DNA of 21,863 nucleotides, from contig NZ_BTPU01000077.1 of assembly GCF_036985595.1 (NCBI RefSeq), positions 1-21,863 on the forward strand, given 5' to 3'. This stretch comes from Vallitalea maricola. Its GTDB lineage: Bacteria; Bacillota; Clostridia; Lachnospirales; Vallitaleaceae. The position numbers and the translations under genes are program-made. This document shows, piece by piece, positions 1-9,127 of the stretch (position 1 is the first letter of the stretch; each line of letters opens with the position of its first letter). The notes below the pieces were generated by a model. It was not told the origin of the DNA, did no database searches, and saw nothing but the letters and a program-made list of their open reading frames with translations.

Positions 1-47
1 CTATTAATTTCTTAACATTAGAGTTCCTAATGTTAAGAAATTAATAG
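1..47. repeat. Perfect 21-bp inverted repeat at the window edge
   Basis: Bases 1-21 are the exact reverse complement of bases 27-47, with a 5-base loop (AGTTC, 22-26). The right arm lies inside an open frame that reads smoothly into the first gene. The left arm contains the in-frame stop at 5-7 that closes this frame. A perfect repeat starting exactly at base 1 and half inside a coding frame is best explained as a fold-back (chimeric) contig end. A real hairpin is the alternative. Confidence 0.9.
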
Positions 48-1111
48 GTAGTCCTATAATACATACCAATATTTATAAGCATGTAGTTCCTGACAGCATT
101 TTTTATGATAAAGATAATCCTGATAAAAATGAACAGCTGACAACATTTAACAGTAGGATTGATCAACTCAAGAAACTAAAAGACATGGGTATAGATAAGG
201 CATATGTTCATCTAGATGGATGGGGTAAAATGGGATATGACAACCAGCACCCAGATGTATTACCTCCCTGTGAAAAAGCTGGCGGCTATAAGGGAATGAA
301 AAAATTATCAGATACCTGTAAAGATTTAGATTATATCTTTGCCACACATGACCAATATCGAGATTATTATCTAGATGCAGATACCTTTGACATTAATCAA
401 GCTATTGTAGATGAAATAGGTGATGTTGAGATGGAAGCTACATGGGAAGGTGGAAAACAAGCATATCTTTGTGCTGCTTTTGCTCCGTACTATGTAAGAA
501 GAAATTTTGAGATGTTAGAAGATAATGGGATTGAGTTGAGAGGTAGCTATTTGGATGTTTTCAGTGTAATAGAATTAGACGAATGTTTTCATGAAGAACA
601 TAGGATGTCGAGAAAAGAATGTATGAATAAAAGAATAGAATGCTTCAACTATGTTAGTTCAAAGGGAATATTAACAAGTTCAGAAGAATGTTGTGATTGG
701 GCAATACCACATATGAATCTTGTTCACCATGCTCCCCATGCCTTATATCCCAATATAGATACAGGTAAATCAAGAGGTATACCAGTACCTTTGCTGAACT
801 TGGTTTATCATGAATGTATTATAATTCCGTGGACCCTTTCAAAAGGAGGTTGGGGTATACCTGTACCTCAAGATGGATTCTTATATGCATTATTAAATGG
901 TGGAGTAGGTTATCTTAGTATAGAGGCTGACAAAGAAGAAATTGATAGGAATAAGATTGTATGCCAGCTGTCTGATAAAGTAGCTATGTGTGAAATGGTA
1001 AGTCATGAATTCTTGGATGAAACATGCAATAAACAAAAGACAGTATTTTCTGATGGAACTTTTGTGGAAGTTGATTTTGATAATGACCAGTATAAGATTG
1101 GTAATTTATAA
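8..1111 (+). CDS. Barrel-type glycoside hydrolase-like protein, 5'-truncated
   Basis: The frame is open from base 8, but no ATG, GTG or TTG occurs before the ATG at 185. The 59 codons upstream read as good protein (for example KKLIGSPIIHTNIY and QLTTFNSRIDQLKKLKD), so 185 is probably internal and the N-terminal part is missing. The visible part looks like the second half of a (beta/alpha)8 glycosidase: strand motif YVHLDGWG, then HDQYRDYYLDA, then YLDVFS (Asp at 554-556), then GILTSSEE (Glu at 683-688), and a tryptophan-rich C-terminal part. The Asp/Glu pair about 43 residues apart resembles the nucleophile and acid/base layout of GH101. From memory it is closest to DUF5696/GH101-like proteins, but the exact family is uncertain. 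No signal peptide can be assessed. It ends 40 bases before the GH95-type gene and is probably in its operon. Confidence 0.7.
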   Translation, partial: FLNIRVPNVKKLIGSPIIHTNIYKHVVPDSIFYDKDNPDKNEQLTTFNSRIDQLKKLKDMGIDKAYVHLDGWGKMGYDNQHPDVLPPCEKAGGYKGMKKLSDTCKDLDYIFATHDQYRDYYLDADTFDINQAIVDEIGDVEMEATWEGGKQAYLCAAFAPYYVRRNFEMLEDNGIELRGSYLDVFSVIELDECFHEEHRMSRKECMNKRIECFNYVSSKGILTSSEECCDWAIPHMNLVHHAPHALYPNIDTGKSRGIPVPLLNLVYHECIIIPWTLSKGGWGIPVPQDGFLYALLNGGVGYLSIEADKEEIDRNKIVCQLSDKVAMCEMVSHEFLDETCNKQKTVFSDGTFVEVDFDNDQYKIGNL

Positions 1112-1151
1112 GTAGCACTATACCTAGCTGATATATGAGGAGAATAAAATT

Positions 1152-3431
1152 ATGGATTATAAAAGAGAATATAAAGCACCTAAGTCATATTGTAATCTTA
1201 GCTTTGATGAGCCTATATTGAATTGGGATGAAGGAATTCCCTTAGGTAATGGATTAACAGGTTGTTTGATTTGGGGAGATGGTTCTCCATTGAACTTCAG
1301 TCTGGATAGAGGAGATCTATGGGATAAACGTCCAGCCAGTGAGACTCTAAGAGATGATTTCAATTATAAGAAACTAATAGAATTAGTAGAAAACAGGGAC
1401 CAGCAAGGAATCAGAGATTTATTTGATAACTGCTACAATAAACCAACTCCAACAAAAATTCCAGCAGGTAAATTAATACTGGATTATGGGAAGGCAAATA
1501 ACATAAGAAGCCAATTAAATATTGAAAATGCTGTTGCTGACATCTGTATAGTAAAAGAGGGAGAGACCTCTACTATAAAAAGTTTCATACATGCTGCTAA
1601 AAAGATAGGTTTAATGACAATATCTAATTATGAGATGGTAAAAGAATTAAAGATTGTAGCTCCAAGATTTGGAGTAAAATCAGATAAACTAGACGATCAT
1701 GGATATAAGAATGAAGATGAGTTACATAAATCAATAAGATATCTAGTATATCCAAAAAAAGAGTTTCATGAGGAAGATAATCTAAGATGGTTTGTACAAA
1801 AAACAGCAGAAGAGCTTGATTACGGGATAATATTAGGTCAAAAGGTCATTGGAGATAATTTATATATTGTTTACAGTATCGGTTCAAGCATAGATGGTCA
1901 AGATTGGCTTGAAGACCATAAAAATAATATACGTGAAGCACTAGAATCTGGTTTTAATACTATGCTGATAGATCATATAAACTGGTGGAAGAAATTCTGG
2001 GAGAAAAGCTCAATTACGCTATATGATAAAGAATTGGAGAAAATGTGGTACCTGACTAACTACCTTTTTGGAGCATGTTCAAGAAAAAATGCTCCACCTA
2101 TGCCATTACAAGGAGTATGGACTGCTGATAATGGTGAACTGCCTCCTTGGAAAGGTGATTATCATAATGATTTGAACACTCAATTAAGCTATCTTCATTA
2201 CTTGAAAGCCAATCATATAGAAGAAGGTGAAAGCTTTTTGGATTTCTTATGGGATCTTGTACCTGAGGGACAAGAATTTGCAAAGGAATTCTTTGATGCT
2301 GATGGATTATGTTTGCCAGCTGTAATGACTATAGATGGTAAACCACTTGGAGGATGGCCTATGTACAGCCTGAATTTGACTAATCAGATATGGTTATGTC
2401 AATTCTTTCAAAGGCATTGGGAGTATACTGGTGATGATGAGTTCTTAGAAAACAAGGCATATCCTTACTTAAGAGAAACAGCAAGATGCATGTTAAGATG
2501 GCTGAAACCAGGTAAGGATGGGAAATTATATCTTCCATTATCTAGTTCACCAGAAATTCATGATGATGAAATAGAGGCATGGTTGACACCTAACAGTAAT
2601 TATGATTTATCATTACTCAGATATCTATTTTCAACTTTGTGTACTATGGCAGAGGTTCTAGGATATGAGGAAAAATCTATATGGAAAGAAAAATTAGAAT
2701 TATTGCCTGAGCTGGCTGTTAATGATAATAATGTTCTTATGCTGTCACCAGACGAATCATTGAACGAAAGTCATAGACATCATAGTCATGCAATGGCAAT
2801 ATATCCATTAGATTTGTTGAATTATAATCTAGGTGGAAGAGATAAAGAAATAATTGACAGTACCATAGAGGACTTAGAAAAATTAGGTAAAGGTCTTTGG
2901 GTAGGTTTTTCATTTACATGGATGTCAAAATTTTACTCAAGAAAGGGAAATGGAGAAGGAGCAGCCTTTCAATTACAGCTTTTTTGGGAAAATCTTTGCT
3001 CCAAGAATGGTTTCCATCTAAATGGAGATTACAAAAGCAGAGGATTAACTAATTGGCACTATAGACCATTCACATTGGAAAGCAATATGTGTGCTACTGA
3101 TTCTATCCAAGAAATGTTGTTGCAGACATTCGATAGAGTAATAAGGGTATTTCCTGCTATACCTTATGAATGGAAGAAGAATGGTACTAGTTTCAAGGAT
3201 TTCAGGGGAATGAAAGGAATTTTAATTTCTTCATCAATTAAAGATGATAGATTGGAATATATTCATCTAAAAGCTCATAAACAAGGTGAATACACTGTAC
3301 AAAATAAGTTCGATTCAGAATTAATTATTATCAAGAGGAAAGATAATATTGAGAAAGTAAATTGTAAAGTAGGCATGAATTTTATAGTTGACTTAAGGGC
3401 TCATGAAGAATGTACTATAACAGCTAAATAA
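1152..3431 (+). CDS. GH95-type glycoside hydrolase (alpha-L-fucosidase/galactosidase family)
   Basis: The 759-residue protein has the hallmarks of GH95: an N-terminal beta domain with PLGNGLTGCLIWG (about residues 31-43), a linker, then an (alpha/alpha)6-barrel. Within the barrel are YHNDLNTQ (337-344), the SSSPE segment (E468, likely general acid), HRHHSH (541-546) and a late TLESN...EMLLQ segment. GH95 enzymes remove alpha-1,2-fucose or alpha-galactose by inversion. No signal peptide is present, so it should act in the cytoplasm on imported oligosaccharides. The start is supported by GAGGAG at 1137-1142, nine bases upstream. By my own alignment, the first of two catalytic asparagines known in Bifidobacterium AfcA (Asn421/Asn423) is Asp here (D340), while the second is kept (N342). 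The substrate may therefore differ from fucosyl glycans. Confidence 0.8.
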   Translation: MDYKREYKAPKSYCNLSFDEPILNWDEGIPLGNGLTGCLIWGDGSPLNFSLDRGDLWDKRPASETLRDDFNYKKLIELVENRDQQGIRDLFDNCYNKPTPTKIPAGKLILDYGKANNIRSQLNIENAVADICIVKEGETSTIKSFIHAAKKIGLMTISNYEMVKELKIVAPRFGVKSDKLDDHGYKNEDELHKSIRYLVYPKKEFHEEDNLRWFVQKTAEELDYGIILGQKVIGDNLYIVYSIGSSIDGQDWLEDHKNNIREALESGFNTMLIDHINWWKKFWEKSSITLYDKELEKMWYLTNYLFGACSRKNAPPMPLQGVWTADNGELPPWKGDYHNDLNTQLSYLHYLKANHIEEGESFLDFLWDLVPEGQEFAKEFFDADGLCLPAVMTIDGKPLGGWPMYSLNLTNQIWLCQFFQRHWEYTGDDEFLENKAYPYLRETARCMLRWLKPGKDGKLYLPLSSSPEIHDDEIEAWLTPNSNYDLSLLRYLFSTLCTMAEVLGYEEKSIWKEKLELLPELAVNDNNVLMLSPDESLNESHRHHSHAMAIYPLDLLNYNLGGRDKEIIDSTIEDLEKLGKGLWVGFSFTWMSKFYSRKGNGEGAAFQLQLFWENLCSKNGFHLNGDYKSRGLTNWHYRPFTLESNMCATDSIQEMLLQTFDRVIRVFPAIPYEWKKNGTSFKDFRGMKGILISSSIKDDRLEYIHLKAHKQGEYTVQNKFDSELIIIKRKDNIEKVNCKVGMNFIVDLRAHEECTITAK

Positions 3432-3499
3432 TCTATAACTACAAAAAGAATCTGTTGCAAAACAATAAATTAAATTGATAATTGAAATGAGGAATTAAA

Positions 3500-5491
3500 A
3501 TGAAACCATCACTTATATTTACTAATAATTATTATGAATGTGAAGAAAAAATAGAAGAATCATCAGTACCATCAATTTGTGAAATGATTAATGTTCAAAA
3601 CAAAGATAAACAACAAAATTTCTTATCAGAAGATGAAGGACTACATATAGGATATGGTAAAATCGTAGGCTGTTTTCCATATAAAGAGCAGAATCAGTAT
3701 ACTACTGATCTGAAAAACAGAGAGGTAGCAGTAGCAGTTTTAGAAAATGATTACTTGAAGGCAACATTTTTGACAGAGTATGGCGGTAGGTTATGGGAAT
3801 TAATAGATAAGAAGAAAGGAAAGAATCTATTATATACAAATGATGTAATACAACCTAGAAATCTAGCCCTCAGAAATGCATGGTTCAGTGGAGGAGTTGA
3901 ATGGAACTTAGGTGTGATTGGACATTCACCTTTTACCTGCGATAAGTTATATGCAGCCGAAACTACTAGAGAAGATGGCACGCCTATACTTAGATTCTAT
4001 GAATTTGAAAGGATACGTAAAGTAACTTATCAAATGGATTTTTGGCTAGAAGAAGATTCTAACATTTTATTCTGTAGAATGCGTATTGATAATAGAAATT
4101 CTGAAATGATACCTATGTATTGGTGGTCTAATATAGCTGTTCCAGAATATGAACACGGACGACTTGTTGTTCATGCAACAGAAGCTTATAAGAATTCTGC
4201 AAGTGGAGGTATAAGAAAAGTTCAAGTACCTGTTGATAATGAAGCCGGATATGATATTACATTTTATGAAAATACCATATCATCAGTAGATTATTTCTTT
4301 GATATTCCATCAGATGCTAAGAAATATATTGCTAATGTTAATAATGATGGTTACGGTCTTTTACAGCTATCATCCAACCGACTCCAAGGAAGAAAACTGT
4401 TCTCATGGGGACATATAGAAGGTTCTGATAATTGGCAGGATGTATTGACTAAAAATGCAGGAAAATATATTGAAATTCAAGCTGGTGTAGCCAAAACTCA
4501 ATATGAATGTATTCCAATGCCACCTAACACTGTTTGGGAATGGATAGAATGTTATACAAGTGTAGATGTTGAGCAAAGTAGCATATTCAACGAGTATGAT
4601 AATGCAGTAAGAACCGTGGATGCTCAAGTAGAGAATATCTGGAAGAAATATGACCTGGACACAATGGTTGCTGATACAAAAGAATCTGTAGGAAAGAAAA
4701 AGTTCAATCTTGTTAGGACTGCCAGTGGTTATGGTGCTCTTGAAAATAGGCTAAGAGAAAGACTAGGAGAAATTTCAATAAGTGAACATCTTGAATTTCC
4801 AGTAAGTGATGATGTAAAAGACTGGCTGGATATTCTGGAAATGAACACTTTTACTCACAAGGATTCTAATATAGCACCATCTAGTTTTGTAGTCGGTGAT
4901 GAATGGATAGACATACTAGAGAAATCTTCTAAGGGAGAAGGAAAAGATAACTGGTATGTATGGTACCAATTAGGGGTTATGTACAAGTATACTAACAGGC
5001 TTGAAGAAGCTTTGAATTGTTTCAAGGAATCTTTGTTTCTAGAAGTAAATAAATGGTCTTATCATGGAACAGCATATCTATATAATGAAATCAATGATAT
5101 TGATAAAGCAGTGAAATATGCTTTAAAAGCTATAGATTTAGGCACAGATGATTATTCATTATGCGAAAGCTGTATGAAACTTCTATTGAATAATGAATTC
5201 TATGAACTCATAATTAAGACTTACCATATATTGGGGGAAGAAATACAAAACAACAATCGAATAAAGATGTATCTAGCATTTGCCTACGTTAATACAGGTA
5301 ATGTTGATAAAGCTGACAGGATGATGAATGAAGAAGGAGGATTGGATGTGGTTGATATCCGTGAAGGAGAAATAACCATCACAGAATTATGGGAAGAAAT
5401 ATACAAATTAAAAAATCCTGATGTGAGGGAAGAAGATATAAGAGTACCTAAAAAGTATAATTATAAGATGAAAGTATACAGTGATAATTAA
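3500..5491 (+). CDS. DUF5107 domain protein with C-terminal TPR repeats
   Basis: The 663-residue protein has no signal peptide and is predicted cytoplasmic. Residues about 73-355 match the DUF5107 pattern as I know it: a beta-rich domain with TEYGGRLWELIDKKKGKNLL, then a QPRNLALRNAWFSGGVEWN segment, resembling aldose-epimerase-like sugar-binding folds. A degenerate middle region follows, then helical TPR-like repeats at about 484-550 (WYQLGVMYKYTNRLEEALNC and a second copy) and 588-613. Proteins of this type occur beside glycosidase genes in Firmicutes and Bacteroidetes and are often proposed to be glycan-acting, but I know of no established reaction. The start codon is preceded by ATGAGG at a suitable distance. 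It lies 68 bases after the GH95-type gene and 59 bases before the GH101-like gene, which suggests co-transcription. Confidence 0.8.
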   Translation: MKPSLIFTNNYYECEEKIEESSVPSICEMINVQNKDKQQNFLSEDEGLHIGYGKIVGCFPYKEQNQYTTDLKNREVAVAVLENDYLKATFLTEYGGRLWELIDKKKGKNLLYTNDVIQPRNLALRNAWFSGGVEWNLGVIGHSPFTCDKLYAAETTREDGTPILRFYEFERIRKVTYQMDFWLEEDSNILFCRMRIDNRNSEMIPMYWWSNIAVPEYEHGRLVVHATEAYKNSASGGIRKVQVPVDNEAGYDITFYENTISSVDYFFDIPSDAKKYIANVNNDGYGLLQLSSNRLQGRKLFSWGHIEGSDNWQDVLTKNAGKYIEIQAGVAKTQYECIPMPPNTVWEWIECYTSVDVEQSSIFNEYDNAVRTVDAQVENIWKKYDLDTMVADTKESVGKKKFNLVRTASGYGALENRLRERLGEISISEHLEFPVSDDVKDWLDILEMNTFTHKDSNIAPSSFVVGDEWIDILEKSSKGEGKDNWYVWYQLGVMYKYTNRLEEALNCFKESLFLEVNKWSYHGTAYLYNEINDIDKAVKYALKAIDLGTDDYSLCESCMKLLLNNEFYELIIKTYHILGEEIQNNNRIKMYLAFAYVNTGNVDKADRMMNEEGGLDVVDIREGEITITELWEEIYKLKNPDVREEDIRVPKKYNYKMKVYSDN

Positions 5492-5494
5492 ACT

Positions 5495-5511
5495 ATAGAT
5501 ATTATATCTAT
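5495..5511. repeat. 17-bp perfect palindrome between DUF5107 and GH101-like genes
   Basis: ATAGATAT (5495-5502) and ATATCTAT (5504-5511) are exact reverse complements around one central T, starting four bases after the stop codon and followed by TTTT. It has no G+C core, so it would be a weak terminator. It could be an mRNA processing hairpin or a protein site, or chance in AT-rich DNA. Confidence 0.4.
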
Positions 5512-5550
5512 TTTAGTAGGTAAAACTATATATTTTGGAGGAGAAGGTAT

Positions 5551-8500
5551 ATGAAAGATAGTATTATATATAAAAACAAAAAGAAGATGCTTGTAACAGT
5601 ATTAGTATTTTGCATGATGTTAAGAATTAATCTAAACATATCTAAGGGAGTTTATGCAAGTAATGAAGTGTCTGATACTGATACTTTTGCATCAACAAAT
5701 ACTATGTATACTGATGATTTTAATGATAACACTATAGATAATCTTGCTGTAGTCAATAATCAAACAGCTAATATATATGGTCATGATGGGATTGTACGAC
5801 TTCTAGGAACTAGTGGAGATGCATTCGTTGTAGATAATGATTCAATGGATATAAAGAATGGACTCTACCAATTTCGAATGAGACCATCAAGTGAAGCCAG
5901 ATGTGGAGGTCTATTTAGATATGCCTCCAATGATACTTATACTTGGGTGGGGTATGAAAAAGATGGTCATTGGAGGATTAGAGAGACCATAGATGGTGTT
6001 GCTTCTAATGATATATATGTCCAAAGAGATGAATTGACACCTTATCAGTGGTATACAGTGAGGGTAATATATATAGACAAATATATTAAGGTGACATGTA
6101 ATGATAAAGTAGTCTACGAAGGTCAGTTAAATAATAGTCAGCCAGCTGTCAGTGGTAAGATTGGATTCATGGGCTGGTCGGAAACAGATAATTTATTTGA
6201 TGATATTCTACAGACTAATGATACTATGGCTACAACTGATATCACCAATGGTATGATTACTGTTAAACTAGATAAGTTTTTTCCACAACCCCTAGAATAC
6301 AGAATCAATAATGCACAATCAATGCTTTATGGTGCAGATGCTCAAGAGCATCCTCAGATTAAAATTAATGGGACTTCATATGATGTTAAAGTGACGTCAT
6401 TTCAAACTAATGGGGATTCTGCGGATTATGATGTATACATACCGGGATTTGATGTGTCTATACATTACACTTTTATCCTAGAAGAGAATGCACTAGTTAG
6501 AAGAATTACAGATATAAGTGGTAATGGAGAACCTAATGTAGAGACAATTAGAATTACAACAGCTATTATGAGGACTGTGGAAGAACAATCTGGAGCTTAT
6601 TGTATATATACTTTTTTAGAAAGTAATGGACATACCATAAGAGATATTGCAAACAGTGTATCAGGATTTCAAGGTACCTATGAATATACTGATTGGCCAA
6701 TAATATGGAATGATAATGCTGTTGGAGCTGTTTATAACAATGTTTATGATTATCCTTTTGTCTTTGCTGGGAAAACTGGAGCAGATGGTAAAAGATGTTT
6801 GGCTATCTATGATAATCAGTATCATTATAGGGTTAAAGGCATTAAACCAGATCTAATGTTCGAGAGTAAAACCTATATTGGTGGTGACACCAATAATAGT
6901 TCCTATGTGAATTGGGAAGATGGAGCTATATGGGTACGTGAACAGTTGCCTCAATTGCCAGTGGAATTAAAGAACTTTTTCCAGAATGGAGGTAATTGGC
7001 ATCAGGTTCATGGTGCATTTCAGGATGAAAACGGTTCATTAGGAGGAGCTTCCCAGATAAAAACCATTTATCCACAAGCCCTAGCTTTTATGAAACAAAT
7101 CTATCACCAAACAGAAGGTTCTAATCATGTATTAGCATATGTTGGATGGAATGGACATGGACATGATGATGATTATCCTGATTGGAATCAAGTATTCAAT
7201 CCAGGATTAGGCGGTAAGGATACAGCAGTAGAATATTATTCAAAAATCAAAGAGTACAATGGTGAACTATCTTTCCATGTAAATGCAGATGATATGTATG
7301 AAGATTCACCAGCTTATGATGATGATATTCTAGCTAAAAATAAATTCGGTAATAGAATAAAGTCATGGCAGTATGGTGCATTACCAACAGCTTATGCCAT
7401 TTCACATTTCAAAGACTATAAAAAAGGTACTATGGATACTAGAAGGAATCAATTTCTAGACAACTATTGGGAGCCATTGGTGATATATCAAGATGTCATG
7501 CTTGTGAAAAATAGTCCTTATGATGGCTATTATGATGCAGAAGAAAGATTTGCAATGAAGATGCAGGCAGACGGTTTTAGACAAAGAGGAGTCTATATGG
7601 CTACAGAATACTACCAGCCATTACATCGTAGGAACGGTATATTTGTATTCAAGAGTAGATGGGGAGATTCAAAAGTAGATAATTTCATTAATGAGGGACA
7701 AACAATATATGCTAAGTATTATGAAGACTCCAATCATTATCCAGGTGCAGGATACAAAGAGACTTGGGGTGTGCTATCATCCAACGAGAGATGGGGAAAT
7801 ATGAATATTACTATAAAAGATAGTATAGTCCACGATACATATATCTATGCATTACCAGCAGCATATATGAGAAACTATAATGCATTAAGCTGGACGGATA
7901 ATAATAGTGAATATAAATTAACTTTTACTGATAATGTAGTTTCAAGATGGGATAAGGGAGATAATAAGTATAGTCTTACACATGGCGATGTTGTTATAGC
8001 TGATGGTTACGACAGGTTCATTCCTTCACCAGATGGTACAGAAAAAATATTCATCTTCTATGATGGGGCAAAATCATGTGAATGGACATTGCCAGCTAGT
8101 TGGAATAATTACTCATTTGTTCACTTATATGAGCTGACAGAAAGCGGAAGGTCATATATTAAGAAGGTACCAGTAATAAATGGTAAGGTTGATATATATG
8201 CAGAGAGTCATACTCCATATATAATTCTTAATGGAGATAATGGTCAGCCAAGTGTTGGTCCAGTTGACTCTGCATTAAATAAAAACACTGTTTCTTCGTC
8301 CAATGATGGCTCTAATATATCAGATAAAGCTGTTGATGGAGATGATTTGACTTATTGGACAGCTAATGAAGCCAATAATCAGTGGATAGAGGTAGACCTG
8401 TCCCATGAGACTCAGGTAAATAGGGTAGAGATAAAAGAAAATGGCAGCAATATAACATCTTATCGTATCCAATATTGGAATGGTAGTGACTGGATTGATA

Positions 8501-9066
8501 TTTATAGTGATGGAGCAATAGGCTCATATATAAATAAATCATTCCAAACAGTAAGTACCGAAAAGATAAGATTATATATAGATACAGCTGACTCTAATCC
8601 TAGTATTTCACATTTTGGTACATTCAGTGATCAAAATCTAGTTATAGGTAAGAGTGTCAATGCATCATCAAAACATGATTATCTTTTTAGTAGTGTGGGT
8701 AATTTTAGTTATACTTATCAAACGATACCAGCATGTGCCATAGATGGAACAACTGAATCTTTCTGGGCAGCTGAAGGAGAGACTTCAGGAGCATGGTTAG
8801 AAGTTGATTTGGGCAGATCGATGTCATTTGACAGAGCGGTCATTAACGAGAGAGGTAATGCAGTAAATGGATTCCGCTTACAATATTACAATGGTTCTTC
8901 ATGGATGGATGTTTACTCAGGTACAACAATAGGAAGTTCTAAGGAAATAGATTTCAATAAGGTTCAAGGAACTAAGGTAAGGTTATATATTGATTCGGCA
9001 ACAGCGGAACCTAAGATAGAAGAATTCTGTGTATATGATGTAGGTGGAATACAATACGATAAATAA
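5551..9066 (+). CDS. Secreted GH101-like endo-alpha-N-acetylgalactosaminidase family protein with two CBM32-type domains
   Basis: The 1171-residue protein has a signal peptide: a lysine-rich start, a hydrophobic core at about 13-30 and a likely cut after VYA (residue 36). Next come a LamG/DUF1080-like beta-sandwich (about 55-222), a second beta domain (about 230-340) and a catalytic barrel (about 360-800). Barrel motifs include YVGWNGHGHDDDYPDW, HVNADDMYEDSP (576-587), IYQDVM (D648) and GVYMATEYY (E686). D648 and E686 are the inferred nucleophile and acid/base, 38 residues apart compared with 32 in pneumococcal GH101. GH101 enzymes release Gal-beta-1,3-GalNAc from Ser/Thr. Two F5/8-type C (CBM32-like) domains follow at about 905-1025 and 1029-1165. 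There is no LPXTG, SLH or dockerin sequence, so it is probably free or glycan-bound outside the cell. GGAGGAGAAGG precedes the start. It could belong to a related, uncharacterised GH family. Confidence 0.75.
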   Translation: MKDSIIYKNKKKMLVTVLVFCMMLRINLNISKGVYASNEVSDTDTFASTNTMYTDDFNDNTIDNLAVVNNQTANIYGHDGIVRLLGTSGDAFVVDNDSMDIKNGLYQFRMRPSSEARCGGLFRYASNDTYTWVGYEKDGHWRIRETIDGVASNDIYVQRDELTPYQWYTVRVIYIDKYIKVTCNDKVVYEGQLNNSQPAVSGKIGFMGWSETDNLFDDILQTNDTMATTDITNGMITVKLDKFFPQPLEYRINNAQSMLYGADAQEHPQIKINGTSYDVKVTSFQTNGDSADYDVYIPGFDVSIHYTFILEENALVRRITDISGNGEPNVETIRITTAIMRTVEEQSGAYCIYTFLESNGHTIRDIANSVSGFQGTYEYTDWPIIWNDNAVGAVYNNVYDYPFVFAGKTGADGKRCLAIYDNQYHYRVKGIKPDLMFESKTYIGGDTNNSSYVNWEDGAIWVREQLPQLPVELKNFFQNGGNWHQVHGAFQDENGSLGGASQIKTIYPQALAFMKQIYHQTEGSNHVLAYVGWNGHGHDDDYPDWNQVFNPGLGGKDTAVEYYSKIKEYNGELSFHVNADDMYEDSPAYDDDILAKNKFGNRIKSWQYGALPTAYAISHFKDYKKGTMDTRRNQFLDNYWEPLVIYQDVMLVKNSPYDGYYDAEERFAMKMQADGFRQRGVYMATEYYQPLHRRNGIFVFKSRWGDSKVDNFINEGQTIYAKYYEDSNHYPGAGYKETWGVLSSNERWGNMNITIKDSIVHDTYIYALPAAYMRNYNALSWTDNNSEYKLTFTDNVVSRWDKGDNKYSLTHGDVVIADGYDRFIPSPDGTEKIFIFYDGAKSCEWTLPASWNNYSFVHLYELTESGRSYIKKVPVINGKVDIYAESHTPYIILNGDNGQPSVGPVDSALNKNTVSSSNDGSNISDKAVDGDDLTYWTANEANNQWIEVDLSHETQVNRVEIKENGSNITSYRIQYWNGSDWIDIYSDGAIGSYINKSFQTVSTEKIRLYIDTADSNPSISHFGTFSDQNLVIGKSVNASSKHDYLFSSVGNFSYTYQTIPACAIDGTTESFWAAEGETSGAWLEVDLGRSMSFDRAVINERGNAVNGFRLQYYNGSSWMDVYSGTTIGSSKEIDFNKVQGTKVRLYIDSATAEPKIEEFCVYDVGGIQYDK

Positions 9067-9077
9067 TAGTTAATAAC

Positions 9078-9118
9078 GAATAGGCTTCGGGTTAATCCCA
9101 CAGCCTATTCTATATTTT
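9078..9118 (+). terminator. Intrinsic terminator after the GH101-like gene
   Basis: GAATAGGCT (9078-9086) pairs with AGCCTATTC (9102-9110), and an inner GGG/CCC pair (89-91 with 97-99) extends the stem. TATATTTT follows. It lies 12 bases after the GH101-like stop codon and 10 bases before the end of the convergent AraC gene. It terminates the left operon and may also slow transcription from the other side. Confidence 0.8.
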
Positions 9119-9127
9119 GGGGATTTA

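Noticed and set aside
7026..7038. cre-like sequence TGAAAACGGTTCA
   Set aside because: Only the left part fits the CcpA consensus and it lies deep inside the GH101-like coding region, so a chance match is more likely.
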